The translations under genes and the position numbers were made by a program. From CAVPGH01 sp046726955 (GTDB taxonomy: Bacteria > Acidobacteriota > Vicinamibacteria > Fen-336), in assembly GCA_046726955.1 (NCBI GenBank), contig JBKPBQ010000051.1, positions 1-10,461 of the forward strand: a stretch of DNA of 10,461 nt, written 5' to 3'. Shown here piece by piece: positions 1 through 7,006 of this stretch; position 1 is the first letter of the stretch; each line of letters opens with the position of its first letter. The notes under the pieces are model-generated. The model saw only the letters and a program-made list of their open reading frames with translations, was not told the origin of the DNA and did no database searches.

Positions 1-1393
1 CGCCCAAGGTGGCGAGCGCCTCCTCCATGTCTCCCATGAAGCGCGTCGGCCCGCAGATGTAGACGTCCGCGTCGCGCGGCACACCGACCGCGTCGAAGGC
101 CGCTCGCGAGAGGTGCCCGGTGGCGTCGAAATGCTCGCTCATCCGGTCGTCCGAGCCTGGCCTGCTGTAAGACACGTAGCTGCGGCCGTGCGGGAGCGCG
201 AGCATGAGTTGGCGGACTTCGGTGGCAAAGGGATGATGCTGGCCATCGCGAGCGCTGTGGAGCCACCAGACCGGTCGTGTCGAGCGGGTCGCCGCCAGCG
301 CATGGAGCATCGCCAACAGCGGCGTCGCGCCGATTCCCGCGCTGAGCAGCACTACCGGACGCTCTCCCGACTGGAGGATGAAGCTGCCTCGTGGCGCGCT
401 GACGTCGAGCGCATCGCCGACTCGGACGTGCTCCTGGAGGTAGGTTCCAGCCGCGCCATTCGACTCGATCTTCACGCTGATTCGATAGCGCTCCGTCGAT
501 TCGGGACCCGAGAGCGAGTAGCTGCGAAAGAATGGCGGGCCGCCGGCCGTCGGCTGAAGACGCGCGACCACGTACTGGCCGGGCAGACCCGATTGCAGCG
601 GCTGACCGTCCGCGCTCCGCATCGCCAGCGAAAGGACATCCGCGGATTCGCGATCGATCGCCGTCACTGTGAGCGCGCGAAATCCCGGGGCAACCGGATA
701 CGCCGCGGCGGCGGGCGCAAGCCCCGCGTTACCGCTCCCGTCGCCAGCCCCCTGGCTCTGCAACAGCGCCTCGAACGACGAGCGCCAGCCGGGTGAGAGC
801 GCGTCGATTCGCAACGCGCGCTCCAGCCGATCGCGAGGATGATTCGGCGAGTAGAGGAGGGCGTTGATCTCGGCTACGTTCATCCGCTCGTTCGCCCCTC
901 CTGCCTTCACGATCTCGTCGCCGGCGCCGACCTCGCCTTCCTGCAGGACGCGGAAGTAAAACCCCGGCCGTCCGCTGGACGTGAGCAGCGCCGGCATGCG
1001 CGGGTCGTTCATCCGAATGCCGACGCGATAGCAGGTGACACGCGGCTGCGTCACCTCGAACAAGGCGCTGCCAATCCGATACCGATCGCCGATGCACACT
1101 GCATCGTCGGGCAATCCTTCAATCGTGAAGTTCTCGCCGAACTGCCCGTAGACGAAGCCGGTCCGCTTCAGCTGCTCCTGCCAGTAGCGGTACGATTCGA
1201 TTTGGTAGACGTAGACCGCGCGCTGCTCGCCCCCGTGCCCGGCCAGATCGCCTTGACCATCTCCGTCGACATTCAATCGGCCGACGCGGCAGCGGCCAGG
1301 CACCGGATCCTTCCAGATCGCGGTGTGCACCGTGCGACCCTTCCACGGGATGTCGCGGGGGAGTCCGACGTTTATCGAGAGCAGTCGAGCCAT
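1..1393 (-). CDS. MOSC domain / ferredoxin-reductase fusion oxidoreductase, partial (C-terminus off left edge)
   Basis: The frame is open from ATG at 1393 to the left edge, 464 codons without a stop. Residues 1 to about 165 are a MOSC domain, the fold of molybdenum cofactor sulfurases and of YiiM/YcbX; its conserved cysteine is Cys121 in PRVTCYRV. A helical linker follows (NERMNVAEINALLY), typical of YiiM-like proteins. From about residue 235 comes a ferredoxin-NADP-reductase module: flavin motif RSYSLS from Arg290, nucleotide-binding GIGATP from Gly353, and CGP at 447-449. Family members usually end in a plant-type 2Fe-2S domain, which would lie beyond the edge. The likely role is cytosolic reduction of a substrate bound at a Moco-like site, with electrons from NAD(P)H through flavin and an iron-sulfur cluster; the substrate is unknown. 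A weak GGAG lies 4 bases before the ATG. It starts 25 bases after the DUF427 stop, probably in the same transcript. Confidence 0.88.
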   Translation of the reverse strand, partial: MARLLSINVGLPRDIPWKGRTVHTAIWKDPVPGRCRVGRLNVDGDGQGDLAGHGGEQRAVYVYQIESYRYWQEQLKRTGFVYGQFGENFTIEGLPDDAVCIGDRYRIGSALFEVTQPRVTCYRVGIRMNDPRMPALLTSSGRPGFYFRVLQEGEVGAGDEIVKAGGANERMNVAEINALLYSPNHPRDRLERALRIDALSPGWRSSFEALLQSQGAGDGSGNAGLAPAAAAYPVAPGFRALTVTAIDRESADVLSLAMRSADGQPLQSGLPGQYVVARLQPTAGGPPFFRSYSLSGPESTERYRISVKIESNGAAGTYLQEHVRVGDALDVSAPRGSFILQSGERPVVLLSAGIGATPLLAMLHALAATRSTRPVWWLHSARDGQHHPFATEVRQLMLALPHGRSYVSYSRPGSDDRMSEHFDATGHLSRAAFDAVGVPRDADVYICGPTRFMGDMEEALATLG

Positions 1394-1418
1394 ATCGCTC
1401 CGGGTGGGTGGGCTCCTC

Positions 1419-2276
1419 TCATGGCTGCTTGCGAGGGAGCGCCTCTGCGACCGTGAGGTTCCGATCGGGGCCGTGCGAGAACACCGTCTGGCCTGGTTCG
1501 AGGTGGATCTGCCTGCCATCGATCTGCACGGAGACGATATCCGGCTCGAATGACACGAAGTCGGAGATGCGGCCGACCTCGGCATACGCCTGACGATAGG
1601 ACCACGCCGCCTGACGTGCGTCGCCAATGTCGTAGTAGCTGCACAGCCCCTTGTACGGGCAGGAGGTCTGCTGGTCCACGGCGGTCAGTGCAGACCCGTC
1701 GATGTCGGCGCGTGCCACGTACCATCGCGGCGCGAAGCCCGATTCGTAGAGCACCAGCCGTCGCTTGGTCTCGGCGACGATGCGGTCCCCGTGGCGGACC
1801 ACGAGATGACGGGAGGCCTGGCGGATGTCGATGCGGTGGTAGCTGTCCGCGGCATGCCCGAGGAGCCGTTCATCTTCTTCATAGAAGGCGTCCACGGCCC
1901 GCCAGGCGAACGCGATCCGCGCCTGCAGTTCCCGTGCATACGAGGGCAGCTCGACATGCTGCCAGGCGCCTCGCGGCGCGCTGTGCTCGCCGGCGCGAAC
2001 GCTGTACCAGGACGTGAGGCCGAGGTCGGCGTGCTGCGTCGCGTGTTCAGTACGTTCCAGAGCGCCGGGAGAGATGTCGTTCTCCGAGAAGTAGGCCACG
2101 GGATAGCGGCCGGGCTCGAAGAGCACGAGGGCGTGCTCGCTATCGGCAATCCAGGTTCCGCCGAAGCGCACGCGCAGGCGCCTGCGCAACGGCTCGACGT
2201 ACAAGAGTCTCTTCGGCAACGGTTCGGCACGAGGAACCGGCCGATTGCTCCCGGTGAGAGAGGTCCTTGTTGCCAA
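1419..2276 (-). CDS. DUF427 domain-containing protein (two tandem domains)
   Basis: A 285-residue protein with two DUF427 domains, about residues 20-110 (YVEPLRRRLRVRF, SEHALVLFEPG) and 125-265 (DSYHRIDIR, LVLYESGFAPRWYV, CPYKGLCSYYD, VSFEPDIVSVQIDG). The CPYKG motif is the best-conserved mark of the family. DUF427 has no settled biochemical function; the proteins are small, soluble and beta-rich. I see no signal peptide or membrane segment. The only start codon before the first domain is TTG at 2276; upstream the frame stays open to a TGA at 2339-2337 but offers no ATG or GTG. A GGAGGA at 2300-2295 is 18 bases from the TTG, too far for normal use, so the true start is uncertain, and a second TTG lies 19 codons further in. 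It sits between the broken reductase and the MOSC fusion gene, same strand, short gaps. Confidence 0.85.
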   Translation of the reverse strand: MATRTSLTGSNRPVPRAEPLPKRLLYVEPLRRRLRVRFGGTWIADSEHALVLFEPGRYPVAYFSENDISPGALERTEHATQHADLGLTSWYSVRAGEHSAPRGAWQHVELPSYARELQARIAFAWRAVDAFYEEDERLLGHAADSYHRIDIRQASRHLVVRHGDRIVAETKRRLVLYESGFAPRWYVARADIDGSALTAVDQQTSCPYKGLCSYYDIGDARQAAWSYRQAYAEVGRISDFVSFEPDIVSVQIDGRQIHLEPGQTVFSHGPDRNLTVAEALPRKQP

Positions 2277-2336
2277 GACAGTCCCACTGCTTCTTCCTCC
2301 AATAGGGCTACCAGGGCCGCAGTCGAAGCGCCCAGC

Positions 2337-2818
2337 TCAAAGCCGCACTCCACGCTCGCGTTCGATCGCGTCGTAAGCCGTTGAGGTTGCATCGACAACA
2401 TCGTGGGCTGACGGCACCGATGAAAGCAGCGATATCAGGCCCTCTACCAGTGTGGGATGTGTCAACACGGCATCCCGCAGTGCGGTGTAGGGCAGCTTCC
2501 CAATCATCGCAACCTGGATGGCGGCCACGATCTCGCCCGCGCCGGCGCCCAACGCCGTGAACCCGAGTATACGATCGCTTTTGGCGTCCACGAGAGCGTT
2601 CAGAAATCCCCGACTCTCCGAAAGCGTGCGCGCCCGCAGGTTGGTCTCCATCGGGACTTTGAACAGGCGAAAGGCAATTCCTTGAGCCCTGGCTTCTGTT
2701 TCGGTCAGGCCGATATGAGGGAGCTCAGGATCGGAAACAGACAATAAGGAACTTGTCGACCGGTGGTCACACGGTGGCCGCCGGTTATGTTGGCGTGGAC
2801 AACACGATTGCGAGCCTT
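2337..2818 (-). pseudogene. Truncated and frameshifted remnant of a mercuric-reductase-like flavoprotein (pyridine nucleotide-disulfide oxidoreductase)
   Basis: Only the C-terminal dimerisation domain survives. From about 2733 down to the TGA at 2339-2337 one frame reads SDPELPHIGLTETEARAQG, then SDRILGFTALGAGAGEI, LPYTALRDAVLTHPTLVEG. The HPTxxE motif carries the His-Glu pair of this flavoprotein superfamily. Just upstream the homology continues in another frame: RVVHANITGGHRVTTGRQ, then VPYCLF. The frames meet at the AAA run 2735-2737 (TTT on the coding strand); one lost T would turn VPYCLF-SDPEL into a single reading. Intact relatives are about 450-500 residues, with N-terminal FAD and NAD domains and a redox-active CxxxxC; none of that is visible upstream, and by 2955 an unrelated gene begins on the other strand. 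I therefore call it a 5'-deleted, frameshifted pseudogene. It may once have headed the DUF427-MOSC transcript. Assigning it to mercuric reductase proper, rather than a general relative, is not secure. Confidence 0.75.
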
Positions 2819-3011
2819 GCTCACGGCGCCACGCCGATCGCCACCGGACTGATCTCGATGTCAAGACCTCGGTGCGCCACATTTCAGGGTGCTTCGTGGG
2901 AGTTCTCGGCGTTTCAAGATCTCGTTGATGTAGAAGGCCTAGAATCGGGCGCACATGGCCGAGCCCGGCGAGCTCCTCCCCACATGCCCGACAGGCGTCT
3001 CATCACCTCAG
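2819..3011. other. Intergenic junction between the leftward remnant and the rightward M20-like gene
   Basis: About 190 bases hold no convincing gene. I read the minus strand here for the missing part of the reductase and found only scattered stops and no recognisable motif. This is the most AT-rich part of the window: the line 2881-2940 is 30/60 G+C. It should contain the promoter for the rightward genes. A TAGAAT at 2940-2945 looks like a -10 box, but no -35 box stands at a proper distance, so no promoter is called. Third-position G/C usage rises sharply on its right side, which fits a recombination or deletion joint. Confidence 0.5.
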
Positions 3012-3017
3012 AAAGGA
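3012..3017 (+). promoter_or_regulatory. Ribosome binding site that sets the M20-like start
   Basis: AAAGGA lies 6 bases before the ATG at 3024, and that ATG opens directly into a twin-arginine signal. The longer in-frame start at 2955 has no such site and would put 23 residues in front of the signal peptide, so 3024 is preferred. Confidence 0.6.
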
Positions 3018-3023
3018 TCTCCG

Positions 3024-4544
3024 ATGGCCGGAATCACGCGCAGGGAATTCGTGACCACGACGGCCGGCGCCGCGCTCTGGGCCGCCACGCCGGCGCATTC
3101 CGCCGCCGCCGGCGGCAGAGACCTGTCGTCGGTCTACCGCGAGATCGAGCGCCGCCACGACGAGGCCATCGCCCGCCTGCAGCAGTGGATCCACCAACCC
3201 TCGATCGCGGCCGAGAACACGGGCATGGAGGAGGGCTGCGAGCTCATGCGAAAGCTCGCGTTGGACGCCGGCTTCCAGCACGCGGAGCGCATCGGCACCA
3301 AGGGCCATCCCGGAGTCTTCGCCACACTCGATGCCGGCGCGCGCGAGACCCTCGGCCTCTACTTCATGTACGACGTGAAGCAAGCGGACCCCTCCGAGTG
3401 GAGCTCGCCGCCCTGGGACCCCAAGCTCGTCGAGATGTCCGGCAAGGGCACGGTCCTGATCGGCCGCGGCGCCACCAACCAGAAGGGCCCGCAGGCCGCC
3501 TTCCTCGCGGCGCTGCACGCGATCCGCGGCGCCGGGCGGAAGCTCCCGGTGAACCTCGTCCTGGTCGCGGAAGGCGAGGAGGAGATCGGCTCGCCCAACT
3601 TCCCGGAGATCGTGATGGCGCCCCGCGTGCGCCAGGCGCTCGAGCGCAGCCTCGGAATCTTCATGCCGAGCCACTCGCAGGAGGACGACGGCAGCGTCCT
3701 CATCACCCTCGGCTCCAAGGGCGACATCGAATGCGACCTCGTCGCGACCGGCAAGGCCTGGGGGCGCGGGCCGGCGCGAGACGTGCACTCCAGCCAGGCG
3801 GCGCGGCTCGACCAGCCCGCCTGGCGCCTGGTGCAGGCGCTCAACACGCTCGTCACGCCCACGGGCGAGCCGGCGATCGACGGCTTCTTCGAGCACGTCC
3901 GACCCGTGAGCGCCGAGGAGCGCGCGATGCTGGACACGCTCGCGGCACGGCTGGACGAGAAGGCGATGAAGGACTCCATCGGCGTCAAGGTCTGGGCGCG
4001 CGACGCCAGCTGGCGCCAGGCCCTCGAAGACTACATCTCGCGGCCCACGCTCACGATCGAAGGCCTGGTCGGCGGCTACACCGGACCGGGGGGCAAGACG
4101 ATCCTCCCCACCAAGATGACGGCCAAGCTCGACATGCGCCTCGTGCCCGACATGACCCCCGAGGACGTCGTCCCGAAGCTCAAGGCGCACCTCGCCAAGC
4201 GCGGCTACGGCGACCTCGAGGTCGTGATCAACGGCGGCTGGAACTACACCTCGTCGACACCGGCGAGCGCGAAGCTGATCCAGGCGCAGCGGCGCGTGTA
4301 CCAGAGCTACGGCATCGATCCGATGATGCTTCCCCGAAGCGGAGGCTCCTGGCCGGGCTCCGTGTTCACCGATGCGCCGCTCAAGCTGCCCGCCGGGCAT
4401 TTCGGGCTCGGCGTGGGAAATCGCGCTCACGCCCCGGACGAGTACTGCCTGATCGAGTCGAAGAACGAGAAGCTGCACGGCGTGAACGACCTGGTGCGGT
4501 CGTTCGTGGACTGCCTGTTCGAGCTCGGAGGTCAATCGGCGTAA
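3024..4544 (+). CDS. M20-family metallopeptidase homologue, Tat-exported, with substituted metal ligands
   Basis: A 506-residue protein. Residues 1 to about 27 are a Tat signal (ITRREFV, then TTTAGAALWAATPAHS), so the folded protein is probably exported to the periplasm. The rest follows the M20 plan: catalytic domain, a dimerisation insert from about 230 with DVHSS (His255), then the catalytic domain again. M20 enzymes hydrolyse peptides or amides using two zinc ions. Here the usual HxD ligand motif reads MYD, with Met115 for His and Asp117 kept; the bridging Asp in GRGA-x-D-x-KG is Asn152 (GRGATNQKG); and the third acidic ligand region reads IFMPSHS (213-218) with no Asp. The catalytic Glu186-Glu187 (EGEEEIGS) and distal His469 (RAHAPDEY) remain. 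The family fold is certain; hydrolase activity is doubtful. It could be a pseudo-enzyme, a binding protein, or a subfamily with altered metal chemistry. Nineteen bases separate it from moaA. Confidence 0.88.
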   Translation: MAGITRREFVTTTAGAALWAATPAHSAAAGGRDLSSVYREIERRHDEAIARLQQWIHQPSIAAENTGMEEGCELMRKLALDAGFQHAERIGTKGHPGVFATLDAGARETLGLYFMYDVKQADPSEWSSPPWDPKLVEMSGKGTVLIGRGATNQKGPQAAFLAALHAIRGAGRKLPVNLVLVAEGEEEIGSPNFPEIVMAPRVRQALERSLGIFMPSHSQEDDGSVLITLGSKGDIECDLVATGKAWGRGPARDVHSSQAARLDQPAWRLVQALNTLVTPTGEPAIDGFFEHVRPVSAEERAMLDTLAARLDEKAMKDSIGVKVWARDASWRQALEDYISRPTLTIEGLVGGYTGPGGKTILPTKMTAKLDMRLVPDMTPEDVVPKLKAHLAKRGYGDLEVVINGGWNYTSSTPASAKLIQAQRRVYQSYGIDPMMLPRSGGSWPGSVFTDAPLKLPAGHFGLGVGNRAHAPDEYCLIESKNEKLHGVNDLVRSFVDCLFELGGQSA

Positions 4545-4563
4545 ACTCGTCGGTGGAGGCGTC

Positions 4564-5553
4564 ATGCCCCGCGACCGCTTCGGGCGCGACATCAACTACC
4601 TGCGCATCTCGCTCATCGACCACTGCAACCTGCGGTGCGTCTATTGCATGCCCCTGCGCGGGCTCACCTTCATCCCGTCGCCCGAGCTCCTCACCGCCGT
4701 CGAGATCGAGACCGTGGTCAAGGCGGCGGTACGGCTGGGCTTCCGGAAGTTCCGGCTGACCGGCGGCGAGCCGACCCTGCGGCCGGACCTCGTCGAGATC
4801 ACGCGGCGGATCGCCGCGGTGCCGGGCGTCCTCGACCTCGCGATGACCACGAACGCGATCCTGCTGCCGAGGCTGGCCCGGCCGCTCGCGGAGGCGGGGC
4901 TGAAGCGCGTGAACGTGCACGTGGACACGCTCGACCCGGAGCGGCTGAAGAAGATCATGCGGTTCGGGTCGGTGGAGGAGATCGAGGCCGGCATCGCCGC
5001 TGCCGAGGACGCGGGTCTTCGGCCCATCAAGATCAACTGCGTCGTCACCCGCGACTACAACGACGCGGACGTGGTGCCGCTCGTGCGCCGGGCCCGCGAG
5101 CGCGGGTGGCACGTGCGGTTCATCGAGCTCATGCCGCTCGGAGGAGGGGAGACCGCGCACCTGGCGCTCTCGCAGTTCGTGCCCTCCCGCGAGACGCGCG
5201 AGCGGATCGAGGCCGAGCTCGGTCCGCTGTTCCCCGTGCCCAACGCGAGCGCGGCCGACGAGTCGCGGAACTTCCGCTTCGACGACGGGGAGGGCGTCGT
5301 GGGTTTCATCAGCCCGGTGAGCGAGCCCTACTGCGGCACCTGCAACCGCATGCGGCTCACCGCGGACGGAAAGCTCCACCTCTGCCTCCTCAACGACGAC
5401 GAGCTCGACCTGAAGCGCGCGCTGCGGGAAGGCAGGGAGGAGAGCGAGGTGGAGGCGATCCTCGGCCGGGCCGTGGGGCTGAAGCCCACCGGCCACCGCC
5501 TCGACGAGGGAATCTCCACGGAAGACCGCTCGATGTTCCAGCTGGGAGGCTGA
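4564..5553 (+). CDS. moaA: GTP 3',8-cyclase MoaA (molybdenum cofactor biosynthesis)
   Basis: A 329-residue radical SAM enzyme, the usual length. With MoaC it converts GTP to cyclic pyranopterin monophosphate, the first step of molybdenum cofactor synthesis, in the cytosol. The N-terminal cluster motif CxxxCxxC is Cys21, Cys25, Cys28 (CNLRCVYC), and the SAM-binding GGEP is in RLTGGEPTLRPDL. The C-terminal substrate-side cluster CxxCx13C is Cys257, Cys260, Cys274, within a segment holding RMRLTADGKLHLC. The protein ends in Gly-Gly, which in MoaA is needed for activity. All diagnostic residues are present, so it looks functional. GGAGG at 4554-4558 is 5 bases before the ATG. No other moa, mog or moe gene lies nearby; its neighbours are two peptidase-family genes. 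The only other molybdenum-related gene in the window is the MOSC fusion, on the opposite strand beyond the junction. Confidence 0.96.
   Translation: MPRDRFGRDINYLRISLIDHCNLRCVYCMPLRGLTFIPSPELLTAVEIETVVKAAVRLGFRKFRLTGGEPTLRPDLVEITRRIAAVPGVLDLAMTTNAILLPRLARPLAEAGLKRVNVHVDTLDPERLKKIMRFGSVEEIEAGIAAAEDAGLRPIKINCVVTRDYNDADVVPLVRRARERGWHVRFIELMPLGGGETAHLALSQFVPSRETRERIEAELGPLFPVPNASAADESRNFRFDDGEGVVGFISPVSEPYCGTCNRMRLTADGKLHLCLLNDDELDLKRALREGREESEVEAILGRAVGLKPTGHRLDEGISTEDRSMFQLGG
5544..5549 (+). promoter_or_regulatory. Ribosome binding site placed for a non-standard ATC start of the dipeptidase gene
   Basis: GGGAGG overlaps the last codons of moaA and lies 8 bases before an ATC at 5558-5560 that is in frame with the dipeptidase. 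The GTG at 5582, the first conventional start in that frame, is 32 bases away and has no site of its own. The segment between reads TPRLQRA, a basic stretch suited to the cytoplasmic side of a membrane anchor. Confidence 0.45.
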
Positions 5554-5581
5554 TCCCATCACTCCCCGCCTCCAGCGCGCG

Positions 5582-6730
5582 GTGACGGTGGCCGGCGTCG
5601 CCCTCCTGGGCGGGCTCATCTTCTTCTTCCTCGTCGCACCCTCGGTCGTGGACCGCGTCGAGAACCGCACGCGCGTGCGCGGGCCCTACGCGGTGGATGC
5701 GCGCGCGATGGAGGTCCACCGGAGGCTCTTCGTGGCCGACCTGCACGCGGATCCCCTGCTCTGGGGCCGCGACCTCCGCGTGCGCGCCGGCCGCGGCCAC
5801 GTAGACGTGCCGAGGCTCGAGGAGGGCGGCGTCGCTCTCCAGGTCTTCAGTGTCGTGAGCAAGACGCCCTGGGGGATGAACATCGAGCGCAACGACGACC
5901 GGACCGACCAGGTGACGCTCCTCGCCCTCGCCCAGGGATGGGCTCCCAAGACCTGGACGTCTCTCAAGGAGCGCGCGGTCTATCAGGCGCGCCGGCTCTT
6001 CCGGATGGCGGCGCTGTCCAGAGGCAAGCTCACCGTCCTCAAGTCGCGGGCCGACCTCGCCGCGTTCCGGGAGCGCCGCCGCCACGATTCCTCGCTGGTG
6101 GCCGGGCTGCTCTCGCTCGAGGGTGCGCAGGTGCTCGAGGGAAAGGCGGCGAACGTGGACGCCATGGACGTCGCCGGCTACCGGATGGTCGGGCTCGCGC
6201 ACTTCTTCGACAACGAGGTCGGCGGCTCCGCGCACGGTGTGGCCAAGGGCGGGCTCACCCCCCTCGGCCGCGATGTCGTGCGCCGGCTGGAAGACAAGGC
6301 GATGATCGTCGACCTCGCGCACTCCTCGCCGCAGACGTTCGAGGACGTCCTCGCGATGGCGCGCCGTCCGGTCGTGGTGTCGCACACCGGCGTCAAGGGC
6401 ACGTGCGACAACGTCCGCAACCTGTCCGACGAGCAGCTTCGCGGAGTCGCCCGCACCGGCGGCGTCGTGGGGATCGGCTTCTGGGAGACCGCCGTGTGCG
6501 GGAACGACGTGGGCGCGATCGTGCGCGCGGTCCGGTACGCCGTGAGCGTCGCCGGGGTCGAGCACGTGGGCCTGGGATCGGATTTCGACGGAGCGGTGAC
6601 CGCGCCCTTCGACGTGAGCGGCCTTCCCCTGCTGACGGAGGCGCTCCTCGCGGACGGCTTCGCGGAGCCGGAGATTGCGGCCGTCATGGGCGGGAACGTC
6701 GAGCGGCTGCTGCAGCAGAGCCTGCCTTGA
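5582..6730 (+). CDS. Membrane dipeptidase, peptidase family M19
   Basis: From the GTG at 5582 it has 382 residues; with the ATC at 5558 it would have 390. A hydrophobic segment at about residues 3-23 (VAGVALLGGLIFFFLVAP) gives an N-terminal anchor or uncleaved signal, putting the enzyme on the outer face of the inner membrane. The M19 zinc site is complete: HxD at His55/Asp57 (DLHADPLLW), bridging Glu180 (SLEGAQ), His247 (VDLAHSS), His268 (VSHTG), and the SDFDG motif at 333-337; the terminal GGNVERLLQ is also typical. Family members are zinc dipeptidases of the renal dipeptidase type, often tolerant of D-amino acids at the second position, and bacterial forms may take part in peptide salvage. 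The substrate here cannot be read from sequence. It follows moaA closely (28 bases to GTG, 4 to ATC), so co-transcription is likely. Confidence 0.92.
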   Translation: MTVAGVALLGGLIFFFLVAPSVVDRVENRTRVRGPYAVDARAMEVHRRLFVADLHADPLLWGRDLRVRAGRGHVDVPRLEEGGVALQVFSVVSKTPWGMNIERNDDRTDQVTLLALAQGWAPKTWTSLKERAVYQARRLFRMAALSRGKLTVLKSRADLAAFRERRRHDSSLVAGLLSLEGAQVLEGKAANVDAMDVAGYRMVGLAHFFDNEVGGSAHGVAKGGLTPLGRDVVRRLEDKAMIVDLAHSSPQTFEDVLAMARRPVVVSHTGVKGTCDNVRNLSDEQLRGVARTGGVVGIGFWETAVCGNDVGAIVRAVRYAVSVAGVEHVGLGSDFDGAVTAPFDVSGLPLLTEALLADGFAEPEIAAVMGGNVERLLQQSLP

Positions 6731-6740
6731 CCCTCGGCCC

Positions 6741-6760
6741 GTGACGCCGCGTCGCGTCAC
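6741..6760 (+). terminator. Inverted repeat after the dipeptidase gene, possible transcription terminator
   Basis: GTGACGC (6741-6747) pairs with GCGTCAC (6754-6760) around a 6-base loop, beginning 10 bases after the dipeptidase stop. The position suits the end of the M20-moaA-M19 transcript, but no T tract follows, so it is not a standard intrinsic terminator. It could be a protein-binding site instead. Confidence 0.35.
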
Positions 6761-6841
6761 TGCCTCCCGGCCGATTTCATCACACACCGCCCCCGGAGAG
6801 GTCTAATCCCTTACCTCGATTCGACTAAGCCCGGTCGGGGT

Positions 6842-6861
6842 GGGACGGGAGGGACCGTCCC
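6842..6861. repeat. Inverted repeat in the gap before the GGDEF/EAL gene
   Basis: GGGACGG (6842-6848) pairs with CCGTCCC (6855-6861) around a 6-base loop (GAGGGA). It has the same 7-6-7 size as the repeat at 6741-6760 but a different sequence. It could be an operator or the base of an mRNA hairpin; in DNA this GC-rich a chance 7-bp pairing is quite possible. Confidence 0.35.
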
Positions 6862-7006
6862 GGGTGACCACGACGCGGCGCCAATCTATACGCCCCAATC
6901 CGCGCGGCCCTGCGCTAGACTACGCGCCATCGTGACTTCGTTTCCCGCCGGGCCCCTGCCCGGAGAGGGTGAAAGAAGCCTTCGAGGCCGAGGAGCCTGG
7001 CTCGAG

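Larger units (their letters stand above)
6731..7006. other. Intergenic region upstream of the GGDEF/EAL gene
   Basis: A 276-base gap if the next gene starts at 7007. It holds two 7-bp inverted repeats (listed separately), then a run of moderate G+C with TCTATA at 6885-6890 and TAGACT at 6916-6921, either of which could be a -10 box; neither has a good -35 partner. The frame of the next gene is open back to GTG 6932. I looked for the conserved core of a GEMM c-di-GMP riboswitch, given the gene that follows, and did not find it. Confidence 0.5.

Noticed and set aside
740..760. Suspected frameshift in the MOSC-reductase fusion between the two parts
   Set aside because: A careful recount of the C run at 748-752 gives five bases, and the frame then runs straight from the MOSC part into the flavin domain without a break.
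1685..2401. Open frame on the minus strand overlapping the DUF427 gene in another frame
   Set aside because: It is rich in Ser, Arg and Ala with no family likeness, while the 285-residue DUF427 frame has two clear domains across the same bases.
2925..2945. Promoter TTGATG/TAGAAT before the M20-like gene
   Set aside because: The two boxes are only 9 bases apart, far short of the usual 16-18, and no other -35 candidate fits.
2955..3023. Upstream ATG at 2955 for the M20-like gene
   Set aside because: It would put 23 residues before a Tat signal and has no ribosome binding site, whereas ATG 3024 has one and starts directly at the signal.
3003..4595. Long open frame on the minus strand opposite the M20-like gene, and similar ones opposite moaA/M19 (5390-6787) and the GGDEF/EAL gene (7187-9205)
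   Set aside because: Their translations are rich in Arg, His, Glu and Val with no recognisable domain, while the plus strand encodes clear protein families throughout. Long antisense frames are expected in DNA with such high third-position G/C.
2753..4759. Plus-strand open frame of over 600 codons overlapping the M20-like gene in another frame
   Set aside because: It encodes an arginine-rich low-complexity sequence without motifs and crosses the start of moaA; it is an out-of-frame shadow.
6762..7006. c-di-GMP riboswitch upstream of the GGDEF/EAL gene
   Set aside because: I could not find the conserved GEMM core or its paired stems; only short unrelated hairpins are present.
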